Assembly: GCA_016699575.1 (NCBI GenBank)
Contig: CP064979.1
Location: 744,001 to 808,000, forward strand
Direction: 5' to 3'
From: Flavobacteriales bacterium
GTDB lineage: Bacteria; Bacteroidota; Bacteroidia; Flavobacteriales_F; PHOS-HE28
DNA: 64,000 bases
Below the pieces are notes generated by a model. That model was not told the DNA's origin and made no database searches. It saw only the letters and a list, made by a program, of their open reading frames with translations. Each line of letters starts with the position of its first letter. The first letter of the stretch is position 1. Positions 22,490 to 31,750 of this stretch are shown piece after piece. The position numbers were made by a program, and so were the translations under genes.

Positions 22490-24817
22490 ATGAACTTGCG
22501 ACTTGTCCCGGCGGCCTTGTGCCTTGCGCTGGGGGCCACCGCCCAGAACCTGCCCGACCACTGGTATACCAGCACCGACGGCCGCATCCTCTACACCAAC
22601 GGCCGCGACAACCCCACTGGTTTCTACCGGCCGGACAGCGTGCGGGCCCTCTACCTCACGTTCCCCCAAACGAACTACTGGACGCTGCTCACCAACAACT
22701 ACAACAGCCAGACACCCATTCCGGCCACCATGGTGTTCGATGGCGTCACCTACGATAGCGTGGGCGTGCGCTTCAAGGGGCAGACGAGCTACAGCCAATT
22801 GCCGCCGGGCAGCCAGAAGAAGTCGTTCGACATCAAGATGGACCAGTGGGTCGATGGCCAGGATGTAAAGGGCTACGAATCGTTGAACCTGAACAACAGT
22901 TTCCAGGACAACAGCTTCATGCGCGAAGTGCTGTACGAACGGATGATCCGTCGGCACATCCCGTCGGCCAAGGCCAACTATGTGAAGCTCTACATCAACG
23001 GCGCCAACTGGGGCCTGTACCCCAACATCCAAGGACTGGACGGCACGTACATCAAGGAGTGGTACTTCAACAACGATGGCATCCGCTGGCGCGCCGACCG
23101 ACCGCCCGGAAGCAGCGGCGGCGGGCCCGGCTGGGGCGATGGCACGGCCGCACTGAACTGGCACGGTACTGACACCGCCGATTACCAGGCATACTACACC
23201 CTCCAGAACAGCGAGATCGCCAACCCTTGGGACAAGTTGGTGCGCACCTGCGATGAACTCAACAACACCCCTCTGGCCAACCTCGAAGACTCGCTCAACA
23301 AGGTCTTCAATGTGGACCGCGCACTGTGGTTCCTGGCTTGTGAGATCGCTTTCGGCGACGACGACAGCTACATCTACAAAGGCAAGATGGACTACAGCCT
23401 CTACTGGGATGCCGTGGAAGGCCGCATGAACATGCAGGAGTACGACGGCAACAGCGTGCTGGAGAACATGTCGCTCACGTGGTCGGCGTTCCACAACCAG
23501 ACCAACGCCAACTACCCGTTGATGAACCGCCTCTTCGCCGTGCCAGCCCTGCGCCAACGCTACCTGGCTCATCTACGCACCGTGATCGGCGACGGTTTGG
23601 ACGCCGTGCAGGTGAACCAAATGGTGAACGACTACGAAGCAATGATCGATACCATCGTGATGAACGACCCGAAGAAGCTGATGACCTATGCACAGTGGAC
23701 CAGTGGCGTCACTTCATTGTTGAACAGTATCACCACACGCCGGAACAGTTTGAACGCGAACACCGAAGTGGCGCAGATCGCGCCAACCATCGGCGTGGTG
23801 GACCACATTGCGGACGGCGTGCTGAACGGCTCGCCGCAAGCAGGCAGCGTCGTTGACGTGACCGCGCTGATCACAAGCACCAATGGCATCTTCGGCGCAA
23901 CGCTCTACTGGAGCCCCGGCCTTACCGGCCTGTTCAGCAAGGTGCCCATGCTCGATGACGGTGCGCACAACGATGGAGCAGCCGGTGATGGTGTATTCGG
24001 CGCGCAGGTTCCCGGGAACAACGCGGGCACGTGGGTGCGCTACTACATTGAAGCTGCCGCCAACAACGCGGCGCGCAGCGTGAAGTACAGCCCGGTGGGT
24101 GCGGAGCACGACGTGTACGTATACCAAGTGCAGGTGGCTCCAGCACCGGCCAGCGGCATCGTGATCAATGAAGTGATGGCGAGCAACGCAACGACCGCCA
24201 CGGACTTCCTTGGCGAGTATGACGATTGGATCGAACTGTACAACAACGACGTGAACGCTGTGGACCTGAGCGGCTGGTTCCTGAGCGACACGCCCTTCGA
24301 CCTTACGAAATGGGAAGTGCCGACCGGCACTACGATCGGCGGCAATGACTACCTCATCATCTGGGCTGATGAAGACGGCGTTCAAGGGAACGCGCACGCC
24401 AACTTCAAGCTCAGCGCGAGCGGTGAAAGCGTGGTGCTGACCAACGCCGATACGTTGTTGGTGGACCAGACCGACTTCGGTGGGCAAACCACGGACATGG
24501 GCTGGGCCCGCGTGCCCAACGGGACCGGACCCTTCACCATCCAAGGCCCCACCTTCAACGCGAACAACAACACGGTGGGCATTGCTGGGCCGGAAGTCGT
24601 GAGCCTGTCCGTATACCCGAACCCGACGACCGACCTCGTGAACTTGGTGGTCCGCAGTGGTGCGAACGAAGTGCTGGAAGTACTGGACGCCGTGGGCCGC
24701 AGCGTGTGGCGCGGTCGGGTGAACGGCGGTGTACGGATCGCCACCGCGCAGTGGAGCAACGGCACCTACCACGTGTGCATCGGCGAGAGCCGCACCAAGC
24801 TGGTGGTGATGCACTGA
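22490..24817 (+). CDS. CotH-like / lamin-tail-domain T9SS surface protein, tandem copy 2
   Basis: 775 residues, colinear with the preceding protein. It has a signal peptide (LVPAALCLALGATAQ), a CotH domain with VRFKGQTSYSQLPPGS and ESLNLNNSFQDNSFMRE, and a QEYDGNSVL segment at the catalytic position. A beta-sandwich module (LDDGAHNDGAAGDGVFGAQV), a lamin-tail domain (GIVINEVMASN) and a T9SS sorting domain (LSVYPNPTTDLVNLV) follow. It starts 17 nt after copy 1 and is followed by a strong terminator, so the pair forms one transcription unit. Divergence between copies is moderate and spread along the whole length. Confidence 0.85.
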   Translation: MNLRLVPAALCLALGATAQNLPDHWYTSTDGRILYTNGRDNPTGFYRPDSVRALYLTFPQTNYWTLLTNNYNSQTPIPATMVFDGVTYDSVGVRFKGQTSYSQLPPGSQKKSFDIKMDQWVDGQDVKGYESLNLNNSFQDNSFMREVLYERMIRRHIPSAKANYVKLYINGANWGLYPNIQGLDGTYIKEWYFNNDGIRWRADRPPGSSGGGPGWGDGTAALNWHGTDTADYQAYYTLQNSEIANPWDKLVRTCDELNNTPLANLEDSLNKVFNVDRALWFLACEIAFGDDDSYIYKGKMDYSLYWDAVEGRMNMQEYDGNSVLENMSLTWSAFHNQTNANYPLMNRLFAVPALRQRYLAHLRTVIGDGLDAVQVNQMVNDYEAMIDTIVMNDPKKLMTYAQWTSGVTSLLNSITTRRNSLNANTEVAQIAPTIGVVDHIADGVLNGSPQAGSVVDVTALITSTNGIFGATLYWSPGLTGLFSKVPMLDDGAHNDGAAGDGVFGAQVPGNNAGTWVRYYIEAAANNAARSVKYSPVGAEHDVYVYQVQVAPAPASGIVINEVMASNATTATDFLGEYDDWIELYNNDVNAVDLSGWFLSDTPFDLTKWEVPTGTTIGGNDYLIIWADEDGVQGNAHANFKLSASGESVVLTNADTLLVDQTDFGGQTTDMGWARVPNGTGPFTIQGPTFNANNNTVGIAGPEVVSLSVYPNPTTDLVNLVVRSGANEVLEVLDAVGRSVWRGRVNGGVRIATAQWSNGTYHVCIGESRTKLVVMH

Positions 24818-24838
24818 GCACTCCGTCTTCAACGGAAG

Positions 24839-24881
24839 CCCCGGCATCCATCCGTTGCGATGGAGCCGGGGTTTCTGCTTT
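24839..24881 (+). terminator. intrinsic terminator after the tandem CotH genes
   Basis: A two-part stem, CCCCGGC plus TCCATC pairing with GATGGA plus GCCGGGG (one bulged A), with a 6-nt loop, is followed by TTTCTGCTTT. It ends 44 nt before the SulP start. It also argues against a SulP start at 24860, which would fall inside the hairpin. Confidence 0.8.
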
Positions 24882-24913
24882 GGTGGGAAATCGGCAAGGC
24901 CGGGGCTCTTCGT

Positions 24914-24921
24914 TATCCTTG
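24914..24921 (+). promoter_or_regulatory. -7 box directly before the SulP gene
   Basis: TATCCTTG ends 4 nt before ATG 24926. It fits TAnnTTTG with one mismatch, predicting a leaderless transcript. Confidence 0.5.
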
Positions 24922-24925
24922 CCCC

Positions 24926-26719
24926 ATGTCCAGAAGCGCCCGGCCAACGCTCGCCAACCTGCCCACGGGTTGGTGGCGGTTCGTTCCTGCGCTGGACAGC
25001 TTGCGGAAGTACACCGCCCGTGCCCTTCGCGGCGATCTGGTTGCCGGGTTGTCCGTGGCCACCATGGCCGTGCCGCAAGCCATGGCCTATGCGCTGGCCG
25101 CTGGTGTGCCGCCGGAGTATGGTCTCTACACGGCCATCGTGATGACAGCCGTGGGGGCCTTCTTCGACAGCAGCCGGCAGTTGATCAACGGGCCCACGAA
25201 CGTGATCAGCATCGCCGTGCTTTCAGCATTGGCGCCCATTGCGCTGATCGACGACAAGATCCAAGCGGTGATCCTGTTGGCGCTCATGATCGGATGCATC
25301 CAACTGTGCATTGCCTTGCTCCGCTTGGGCGACCTGTCGCGCTACATCTCGCATTCGGTGATCGTCGGATTCACCGCGGGTGCATCACTCTTGCTGGTCA
25401 TGGACCAGATGAAGAACCTGCTGGGCAAAAGCCCCGTGGGCGTTGTGCACGACCATTTCCTGCAACGGTTCTGGCGAACAATGACCGATGGGGGCCCGGT
25501 GGACGTGCCTACGCTGTGGGTAGGACTGGTCTCCATAGGCCTCGTGGTCCTGCTGCGTTGGGCCAAAAAGAGCATCGGCTGGCAGCTCTTCCCCGACCTG
25601 CTGTTCACCGTGGTGATCGTTTCGGTCGGCACGCTCTTCCTGGACGTTGAAGGCATTGCCGTCGTGGGCGACATCCCGGCCAAGCTACCGTCATTCCAAG
25701 TGCCGGGCATCGACATGGTGCAGGTGCGCGAGCTCGCCCCGTCTGCATTGGCCATCGCCACACTGGGCCTGTTGGAAGCGATCGCAATGGCGAAGAACAT
25801 CGCCGCGCAGAAGAAACAACGCCTCGATGAGAACCAACAATGCCTGAGCGAGGGACTGGCCAACATCGGCGGCGGTTTTTTCCAGTGCATTCCAGGCTCA
25901 GGCTCGCTCACGCGCAGTGCCATCAATGTTCAAGCAGGTGCTGTCACGCAATGGAGCGGCATGATCAGCGCTGCGGCGGTGGCGGTCATCGTGCTGCTCT
26001 TCGCCCCCTACGCACAGTACATCCCGAAAGCGTGCCTGGCCGGCATCCTCATCGTCACGGCAGTGCGCATGATCGACCTCAAGTCAGTGCGCTACCACAT
26101 GAAGGCGAGCCGCTTTGATGCGGGCATCGTGGTGGCCACTGCGGTGGCGGCGCTGGCGATCAGCGTGGAGTTCTGCGTGCTCATCGGCGTGTTCATGTCG
26201 TTCATGTTGGCAGTGCCGCGCGCGGGGCGCATGCTGCTCACGGAGTTCACTGTGCGCGACCGCGTCATCGCCGAGCGCATGCCCGACGAGCACCGCTGCC
26301 CGCGCCTGCTGATGTTCGGGCTCGAAGGGGAGTTCTTCTTCGGAAGCCTGCCAAAACTGGAGCACCACCTGGCCACCATCGAGGGCCGCATGTTCGGTCG
26401 CACGCGCGTGCTGGTGATCCGCATGAAGCGCGTGCGCAACCCCGATGCGGTGTGCATGCACGCCTTCAACGAATGGGTGGAGCGCATGGAGGGCGGCGGC
26501 GTCCACGTCATAGTGTGCGGCGTGCGCGACGACCTTTACAACGCCATGCTACGCACAGGCTTCAACATGCAGCAGAGCGAAGTTTACCGGGAGCAGAAGG
26601 TGAAGTTCACCAGCACGCAGATGGCCGTGCAACGTGCCTACGAACTCCTCGGCGAGGACCTCTGCGAGACCTGTCCACGCCGTGATGCTGGACAGACCGA
26701 GCTGTATTTCCAGGTGTGA
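24926..26719 (+). CDS. SulP-family inorganic anion transporter with STAS domain
   Basis: 597 residues from ATG 24926, the start supported by the terminator and -7 box just upstream. The membrane domain carries SulP landmarks: AGLSVATMAVPQAMAYALAA followed by GVPPEYGLY, then SHSVIVGFTAGAS, and GGFFQCIPGSGSLTRSAIN. A C-terminal cytoplasmic STAS domain runs from about residue 470 (LLMFGLEGEFFFGS to the end) and finishes with a short cysteine-containing tail (CETCPRR). SulP proteins transport sulfate, bicarbonate or other anions, usually with H+ or Na+; the substrate cannot be read here. Confidence 0.93.
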   Translation: MSRSARPTLANLPTGWWRFVPALDSLRKYTARALRGDLVAGLSVATMAVPQAMAYALAAGVPPEYGLYTAIVMTAVGAFFDSSRQLINGPTNVISIAVLSALAPIALIDDKIQAVILLALMIGCIQLCIALLRLGDLSRYISHSVIVGFTAGASLLLVMDQMKNLLGKSPVGVVHDHFLQRFWRTMTDGGPVDVPTLWVGLVSIGLVVLLRWAKKSIGWQLFPDLLFTVVIVSVGTLFLDVEGIAVVGDIPAKLPSFQVPGIDMVQVRELAPSALAIATLGLLEAIAMAKNIAAQKKQRLDENQQCLSEGLANIGGGFFQCIPGSGSLTRSAINVQAGAVTQWSGMISAAAVAVIVLLFAPYAQYIPKACLAGILIVTAVRMIDLKSVRYHMKASRFDAGIVVATAVAALAISVEFCVLIGVFMSFMLAVPRAGRMLLTEFTVRDRVIAERMPDEHRCPRLLMFGLEGEFFFGSLPKLEHHLATIEGRMFGRTRVLVIRMKRVRNPDAVCMHAFNEWVERMEGGGVHVIVCGVRDDLYNAMLRTGFNMQQSEVYREQKVKFTSTQMAVQRAYELLGEDLCETCPRRDAGQTELYFQV

Positions 26720-26724
26720 TCAGC

Positions 26725-27951
26725 TCAGGACGCTGTAGCCCATCGCGGCCAGGCCATGTACCACTTTTCCACCGGCTTGCTGAGCGCGGCGATGCCCAGG
26801 TTGTCGCTCGCCTCGGCGATATCACGCACCCGGCCGTCTTTGTACACGAGTTCAATGCGGTCTGTCGTGGTGTCGTAAGCATTGTTCACGACACGACCGG
26901 TCAGGACGAAATGCGCAGCTTGTTCCTCTGGTATGCCGAGCGTTCGGGCTACTGCCGAACGTTTCTCCGCCACCACTTGCGGGTCGGCGGGGGCGGCTTG
27001 CAGCACGATCTTGAAGGTACGGCGCTCAACGATGTCGCTGCACAACCTGCCGAGCGCTTTGTCCGGATGGCCCGCCCAGACTTTCACCGCACCCATGATG
27101 TCGTGATCGTCCAACCGCAGGAAGTCACGGAGAACAGCCATGTCGCGGAAATCGGCCCCGGTGTGGGCTTTTAGCAGGAAGCGCTGCAAAGCCGGTGAAC
27201 CGAACAGCGCCTCACCACCGGCGACAAGGGTCTTGGCACGCTTCAGTGCTTCCACCAGCATCACTTCCGCGCTCACCACGGTCTTGTGCAGGTACACCTG
27301 CCAGTACATGAGCCGCCGCGCGACGATGAACTTCTCGATGCTGTAGATGGCCTTCTCCTCCACCACCAATTTGTCATCCACTACCTCCAGCATCTTGATG
27401 ATGCGGTCGCCGCCGATGACGCCCTCGCTTACCCCGGTGTAGAAGCTGTCGCGGTTCAGGTAGTCCATCCGATCCACGTCCAGCTGGCTGCTGACCAACT
27501 GGTGCAGGAAACGCTTCGGGTGCTTGTCGCGGAAAATGGCCAGACCGGTATCCAGCGCCCCGTCAAGTTCTTGGTCCAGAGCGTCCATCACCACGGCGCT
27601 CACTTCCTCGTGCCCTATGCCATCCACCAAGCTGCTCTCCAAGGCGTGGCTGAACGGGCCGTGTCCGACATCGTGCAGCAGGATCGCGATGGCCGCTCCT
27701 TGTGCTTCATCATCACTGATCGCATGGCCCTTGCTCCGCAGCGTTTCGATGGCCTGGCCCATGAGGTGCATGGCGCCAAGGGCATGGTGGAAGCGCGTGT
27801 GCAACGCCCCGGGGTACACCAGATGCGACAAACCCAACTGCTTGATGTACCGCAGCCGCTGGAACCATGGATGATCGATCAACCGCAGCACCGTGGCATC
27901 GGGCACGGCGATGAAGCCGTAAATGGGGTCGTTGAGGATCTTACGGCGCAT
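26725..27951 (-). CDS. HD-domain phosphohydrolase (SAMHD1/dGTPase-like)
   Basis: 408 residues with the HD-superfamily metal site: His55/56 in HTRFHHALGAMHL, His93-Asp94 in LLHDVGHGPFSHALE, and Asp160 in LDVDRMDYLNRD. The N-terminus (DPIYGFIAVPDATVLRLIDH followed by PWFQRLRYIKQLG) is typical of the widespread bacterial SAMHD1-like HD hydrolases. A nucleotide triphosphohydrolase activity on dNTPs is likely but unproven. It is convergent with the SulP gene (5-nt gap between stops). Confidence 0.9.
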   Translation of the reverse strand: MRRKILNDPIYGFIAVPDATVLRLIDHPWFQRLRYIKQLGLSHLVYPGALHTRFHHALGAMHLMGQAIETLRSKGHAISDDEAQGAAIAILLHDVGHGPFSHALESSLVDGIGHEEVSAVVMDALDQELDGALDTGLAIFRDKHPKRFLHQLVSSQLDVDRMDYLNRDSFYTGVSEGVIGGDRIIKMLEVVDDKLVVEEKAIYSIEKFIVARRLMYWQVYLHKTVVSAEVMLVEALKRAKTLVAGGEALFGSPALQRFLLKAHTGADFRDMAVLRDFLRLDDHDIMGAVKVWAGHPDKALGRLCSDIVERRTFKIVLQAAPADPQVVAEKRSAVARTLGIPEEQAAHFVLTGRVVNNAYDTTTDRIELVYKDGRVRDIAEASDNLGIAALSKPVEKWYMAWPRWATAS

Positions 27952-28008
27952 GGTGCGGCGAAGATGCGGCCTTCAACCCAAGGCCCGGGCGGCCATCGGC
28001 CCGCGAGC

Positions 28009-30330
28009 TCAGAACGTGTAGCTGATCCCCGCGCTGGGCAGCAGCGGCAACTGGTCTTTGCGTTCGTTGCGCGTGCGATCGTAGTAAAAGATGTTCTGCC
28101 GGTCGTAAGCGTTGGTGACGCTGATGTCCAGCTCAACTTTCTGGTGCTCGTCGATGCGCCACGTCTTGGTGAGGCCGATGTCCAAGCGGTGGTAGTCGGG
28201 CAGGCGACGGCTGTTCAGGTCGCCCAGGAACGTGTGCAGGTCGCCGTTGGCCGTGGTGATGTCCGTGCCGATGCCACCGTTGAAGGTGAGCTCTTCGCCA
28301 TAGCCCTGCGTGGGCGTGAAGGGGAAGCCACTGCCGTAGTTCCAGCGGATGTTGATCTTCCACGCATCGAACTTGCCGAAGGCCTGGCTGAGCACCAGGT
28401 TCACGTTGTGGCGGCGGTCCCAGATGGGGTTGTAGGCACGCATACCATCGAAACGATCCACGAACGTGAGCGAGTACACGGCCCACACGAAGGTGTTCTT
28501 CTTCTCATACTTCAGGAGCATGTCACCACCGTACGCCTTTCCGGTCTCCACGATGAAGTCCTTCTTCAGCTCATCGGGCTTGTCGGCGAACTGATCGTTG
28601 TCGTTGTATAGCTTGTTGCGGTTGATGTTGGTCACCTGCTTGAAGTCCTTCAGGTAGCCCTCGATGTTCAGCTCGAGCTCCGGCGTGAGGTCCACCTCGA
28701 ACCCGGCGACGTAGTGGTTGGCGCGCTGCAGCGGGTCCTTCACGTCGCGTACGGTGCCGTCTTCGAGGGTCACGGTCTCAGGCAGGTTGTCGGGGCTGCT
28801 GAGGAAGCCGTAGAAGAGGTTCACCACGTCACGGTCGCTGTTGGCGGCCACCAAGTTCTGGCTGTACATGCCGGCGGCGCCTTTCAAACGGAAATCGTCG
28901 GTGACGTTCCACTTGGCAGCCAAGCGCGGCTCGGGGCTGAACACGCTGAGGCTGGCGTAGTAGTGCAGGTGCACACCGGGGTCGATGACGAGCGCGCCCT
29001 TCTTGATCTTGTAGTTGACGAAGGCGGCCAGCTCACTCGTGCTTTCCTGCTGCTGGAACTCGTTGCCAACGCTGTTGAAGAAGCTGTAGTCCGTCCTGAA
29101 GCCGAGCACCTCGATCCCGTATTTGATCTCGTTCTCGCCGCTGAAGTACTTGAAGGTGAGACCGCCGTTGAAGTTGCTGATGGAACTTGAGCGCGGGTCC
29201 AGGTCGGCTTCATCGAGCTGGATCTTGTAGTTGCTATAGGCGAACACACCATCTATGAGCACCGCGCTGCCACTGGGCACCAGCACGAAGTTGAAGCCCG
29301 CACCGTAGTTGTTCCACTTCAGGTCGCTCACCTGGCGGTACTCTACACCATCGCTGAAGTTGAAGCCGAAGAGGTTGAACTTGCTGCCGTTGCCCCCATT
29401 GAAGCTGAGCTTCCCGTAGATGTCGGTGAACTTGAAGGGCAGGCCCGCCGTGTCAACATAGCTGTAAAGGCTCTTGCTCGTCTGGTCCAGGTAGCTGTGG
29501 CGGAAGTTGAGCAGGTAACTGCTGCTGCCGCCCTTGCCATCGGTCTGCCGCTTCATTGGACCTTCCACCATGGCTTTGGCGGCGAAGGTTCCCGCGCTCA
29601 CGCGGCCGCCGAAGCGGGTCTTGTTGCCGTCGCGGGTGGTGATGTCCATAACGCTGCTGACGCGGCCACCGTGCTCGGCACCGAAACCGGCCGTCATGAT
29701 ATCGGCATTGCGGATGATGTCGTTGTCGAACACGCTGAAGAGGCCGATGCTGTGGAACGGGTTGTACAGCACCATGCCGTCCATGAGCACCTTGTTCTGG
29801 ATGGGACTTCCACCGCGCACGTAGAGCTGGCCGCCTTGGTCACCCGTGAAAATGACACCGGGTACCACTTGGATGTACTGGGCCAGGTCCGCCTCGCCAC
29901 CGATGGCAGGCAGCCGTTCGATCTGCTTGGGGGTAAGCTGCGTGAGGCCCATGCGCACGTTGTTCTGCACCTCGGTCTTGCGCCCCTTCACCGTGGCTCC
30001 CTTCAACTCCTTGGCCACCTTGCTCAGGTAGAGCTTCTCGGTGAGGATCTGTCCCGCCTTCACGGTGATGCTCTTCTCCAAGCTGTCGTACCCCACCACA
30101 CGCACACTGATGGTGTAGCTGCCCGGCTCCACCTTGTTCATGGAGAAGTAGCCGTTCTCGTCGGTGCTGGCGAAGTGCTTTTCACCCTTCAGGAGCACAT
30201 TGGTGAACAGGAGCGGTTCGCCATTGGACTTGTCGTACACGAAGCCGCGCACCGTGGCGTACTGGGCTGGAACGGCCGTGCTGAGCAACACGAGGAACAC
30301 GGGCAGGGCTCGGAGGAAGGCTCTCAACAT
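28009..30330 (-). CDS. TonB-dependent receptor with carboxypeptidase-regulatory-like N-terminal domain
   Basis: 773 residues from ATG 30330. This start begins the signal peptide MLRAFLRALPVFLVLLS and lies 22 nt after a perfect -7 box; an open extension to 30486 is rejected. A carboxypeptidase-D-regulatory-like domain (residues 25-105, VRGFVYDKSNGEPLLFTNV) precedes the plug (LPAIGGEADLAQYIQVVPGV, then YVRGGSPIQNKVLMDGM) and a 22-strand-type barrel ending in PLLPSAGISYTF with a C-terminal Phe. It should import a large or scarce substrate across the outer membrane using TonB. No SusD partner is adjacent, so it is not a classical SusCD pair. Confidence 0.9.
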   Translation of the reverse strand: MLRAFLRALPVFLVLLSTAVPAQYATVRGFVYDKSNGEPLLFTNVLLKGEKHFASTDENGYFSMNKVEPGSYTISVRVVGYDSLEKSITVKAGQILTEKLYLSKVAKELKGATVKGRKTEVQNNVRMGLTQLTPKQIERLPAIGGEADLAQYIQVVPGVIFTGDQGGQLYVRGGSPIQNKVLMDGMVLYNPFHSIGLFSVFDNDIIRNADIMTAGFGAEHGGRVSSVMDITTRDGNKTRFGGRVSAGTFAAKAMVEGPMKRQTDGKGGSSSYLLNFRHSYLDQTSKSLYSYVDTAGLPFKFTDIYGKLSFNGGNGSKFNLFGFNFSDGVEYRQVSDLKWNNYGAGFNFVLVPSGSAVLIDGVFAYSNYKIQLDEADLDPRSSSISNFNGGLTFKYFSGENEIKYGIEVLGFRTDYSFFNSVGNEFQQQESTSELAAFVNYKIKKGALVIDPGVHLHYYASLSVFSPEPRLAAKWNVTDDFRLKGAAGMYSQNLVAANSDRDVVNLFYGFLSSPDNLPETVTLEDGTVRDVKDPLQRANHYVAGFEVDLTPELELNIEGYLKDFKQVTNINRNKLYNDNDQFADKPDELKKDFIVETGKAYGGDMLLKYEKKNTFVWAVYSLTFVDRFDGMRAYNPIWDRRHNVNLVLSQAFGKFDAWKINIRWNYGSGFPFTPTQGYGEELTFNGGIGTDITTANGDLHTFLGDLNSRRLPDYHRLDIGLTKTWRIDEHQKVELDISVTNAYDRQNIFYYDRTRNERKDQLPLLPSAGISYTF

Positions 30331-30352
30331 CACAGGTTTCCTTGAAGGTCGC

Positions 30353-30360
30353 CAAATGTA
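30353..30360 (-). promoter_or_regulatory. -7 promoter box of the TonB receptor gene
   Basis: On the minus strand the bases read TACATTTG, a perfect TAnnTTTG, 22 nt upstream of ATG 30330. Confidence 0.6.
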
Positions 30361-30432
30361 GCCGGGCACCCCGGCCAGCAATGGGCGCCGCGTGACCGAA
30401 TGAGGAGCGGTGGGATGGAAAGGGGGAGCGGC

Positions 30433-30470
30433 AAGAGCCATTGGCCAACAGCCAAGGGCCATTGGCTCTT
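30433..30470. repeat. REP-like intergenic hairpin
   Basis: Arms AAGAGCCATTGGCC and GGCCATTGGCTCTT (14 nt, one mismatch) flank a 10-nt loop that itself contains GCCAAG. It lies between the end of the TPR gene and the TonB-receptor promoter, both minus strand. It may terminate the upstream unit, but the lack of a clean T-tract and the repetitive GGCCATTGGC composition suggest a dispersed palindromic element. Confidence 0.55.
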
Positions 30471-30502
30471 TACCGCGACCAGCCAAGGTTGGAAGTGCAC
30501 GC

Positions 30503-31750
30503 TCAATCCCTGCTCCGCAGGAAGTTGCTGCCGAACTGGTAGATCAGTAGGCCGACAAGGAAGACGGTGCTTGCCGGGCTGATCACCATATCTGTGCGGA
30601 ACGCCAGCGCCACGGCCATTGCCCCGAGCACCCCCAAGAACACGGCGGCCACTTTCAGGATGCCGCGCTTTCGTTTGTGCGCGTTCAGCATGCTGCCCAG
30701 CGGGATCATCATCAGGAAGCCGAAGCCTGCGAGCGCCAGGAAGCCGGACATGCCCGTGACCAGCCAGGCGATAAGGCCCAACACGCTGGTAAGCAACGCA
30801 ACGCCCGTCCATGTGCTGCTGATCGTTTCGTCGCGGTCCAAGGCATAACGACCGTACTTGTTCAGCCGCAGGAAGAGGTTACTGATGGGCACCAGCACCC
30901 ATGTGCTGATGGCGAAAACCGCATAGGCAATAAGCAGCGGGTAGATGAGCGGGGCCAATGCCGGGAACCGGTCGGACAGGCCGCGCAACAATTGGTTGGC
31001 GACATAGAGCCCGATGATCAGGAACATCTGCACGTTGCCCTTCAGGTTGCTCACCCAGAACACGTAGCGCAACCACATGCGGTAGATCCAGTAGCGCGCC
31101 TTCAACGCTTCCACCATGCCCGCCTTGGCGTGATCGTTCATGGGATCGCGGCGCAGTGCCTCGCGGAAGTGCTCCATCGCCTTGCGGTGATCGCCACGGC
31201 GCAGAACGGCCCACCCGGTGTTGCTGTGCGTGTAGGGGTTCTCCGGGTCGAGCTCAAGCGTCTTGCCGATGGTGTGGTCGGCTTCTTCTTTCCGCCCGAG
31301 GCGTGCGAGGGCCTCGGTGCGCATGTTGAGGCAGCGAAGGTCCTCCGGGTCGATGGCCAGCCCGCGGTCGGCGGCTTCCAACGCACGCTGGTGTTCATTG
31401 CGGCGGAGTAGGATGAACGCGAGCGTGCCGTGGTTGCCACTGTCGCCGGGGTCCAACTGCACGGCTTCCATCGCGTGCTGCTCCGCCTTCGCGGGGTTGT
31501 CGTCCACGATCTCGATGCGGGCCAGCAGGCCGTGCGCATCGGCGCTGTGCGGGTACATGCCCAGCACCTGTTGTGCGGCGCTGCGCGCGTCGCTTACGCG
31601 GTCCTGCTGCAGGAAGACCTCACCAAGCAGTTGCAACGCCGCGGATTGCTGTGGATCACTGGCCAGCAGGTCGCGCAGCTCGCGCTCGGCATCGGCGTAG
31701 CGGTGCTGGTTGTAGAGCAGGACCGCGCGCATCAGTCGGTTGTCCTCCAT
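30503..31750 (-). CDS. tetratricopeptide-repeat protein with C-terminal membrane domain
   Basis: 415 residues. Residues 1-215 contain about six TPR units (for example YNQHRYADAERELRDLLASD and NTGWAVLRRGDHRKAMEHF). Residues 225-410 contain about six membrane helices in pairs. The start codon immediately follows the stop of the AAA+ ATPase gene with no spacer, so both are translated from one transcript. TPRs facing the cytoplasm could present or receive substrates for the ATPase. No enzymatic motif is visible. Confidence 0.82.
   Translation of the reverse strand: MEDNRLMRAVLLYNQHRYADAERELRDLLASDPQQSAALQLLGEVFLQQDRVSDARSAAQQVLGMYPHSADAHGLLARIEIVDDNPAKAEQHAMEAVQLDPGDSGNHGTLAFILLRRNEHQRALEAADRGLAIDPEDLRCLNMRTEALARLGRKEEADHTIGKTLELDPENPYTHSNTGWAVLRRGDHRKAMEHFREALRRDPMNDHAKAGMVEALKARYWIYRMWLRYVFWVSNLKGNVQMFLIIGLYVANQLLRGLSDRFPALAPLIYPLLIAYAVFAISTWVLVPISNLFLRLNKYGRYALDRDETISSTWTGVALLTSVLGLIAWLVTGMSGFLALAGFGFLMMIPLGSMLNAHKRKRGILKVAAVFLGVLGAMAVALAFRTDMVISPASTVFLVGLLIYQFGSNFLRSRD

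Noticed and set aside
24860..24925. SulP start at ATG 24860
   Set aside because: This start lies inside the terminator hairpin of the preceding operon; ATG 24926 follows a -7 box and matches the expected N-terminus.
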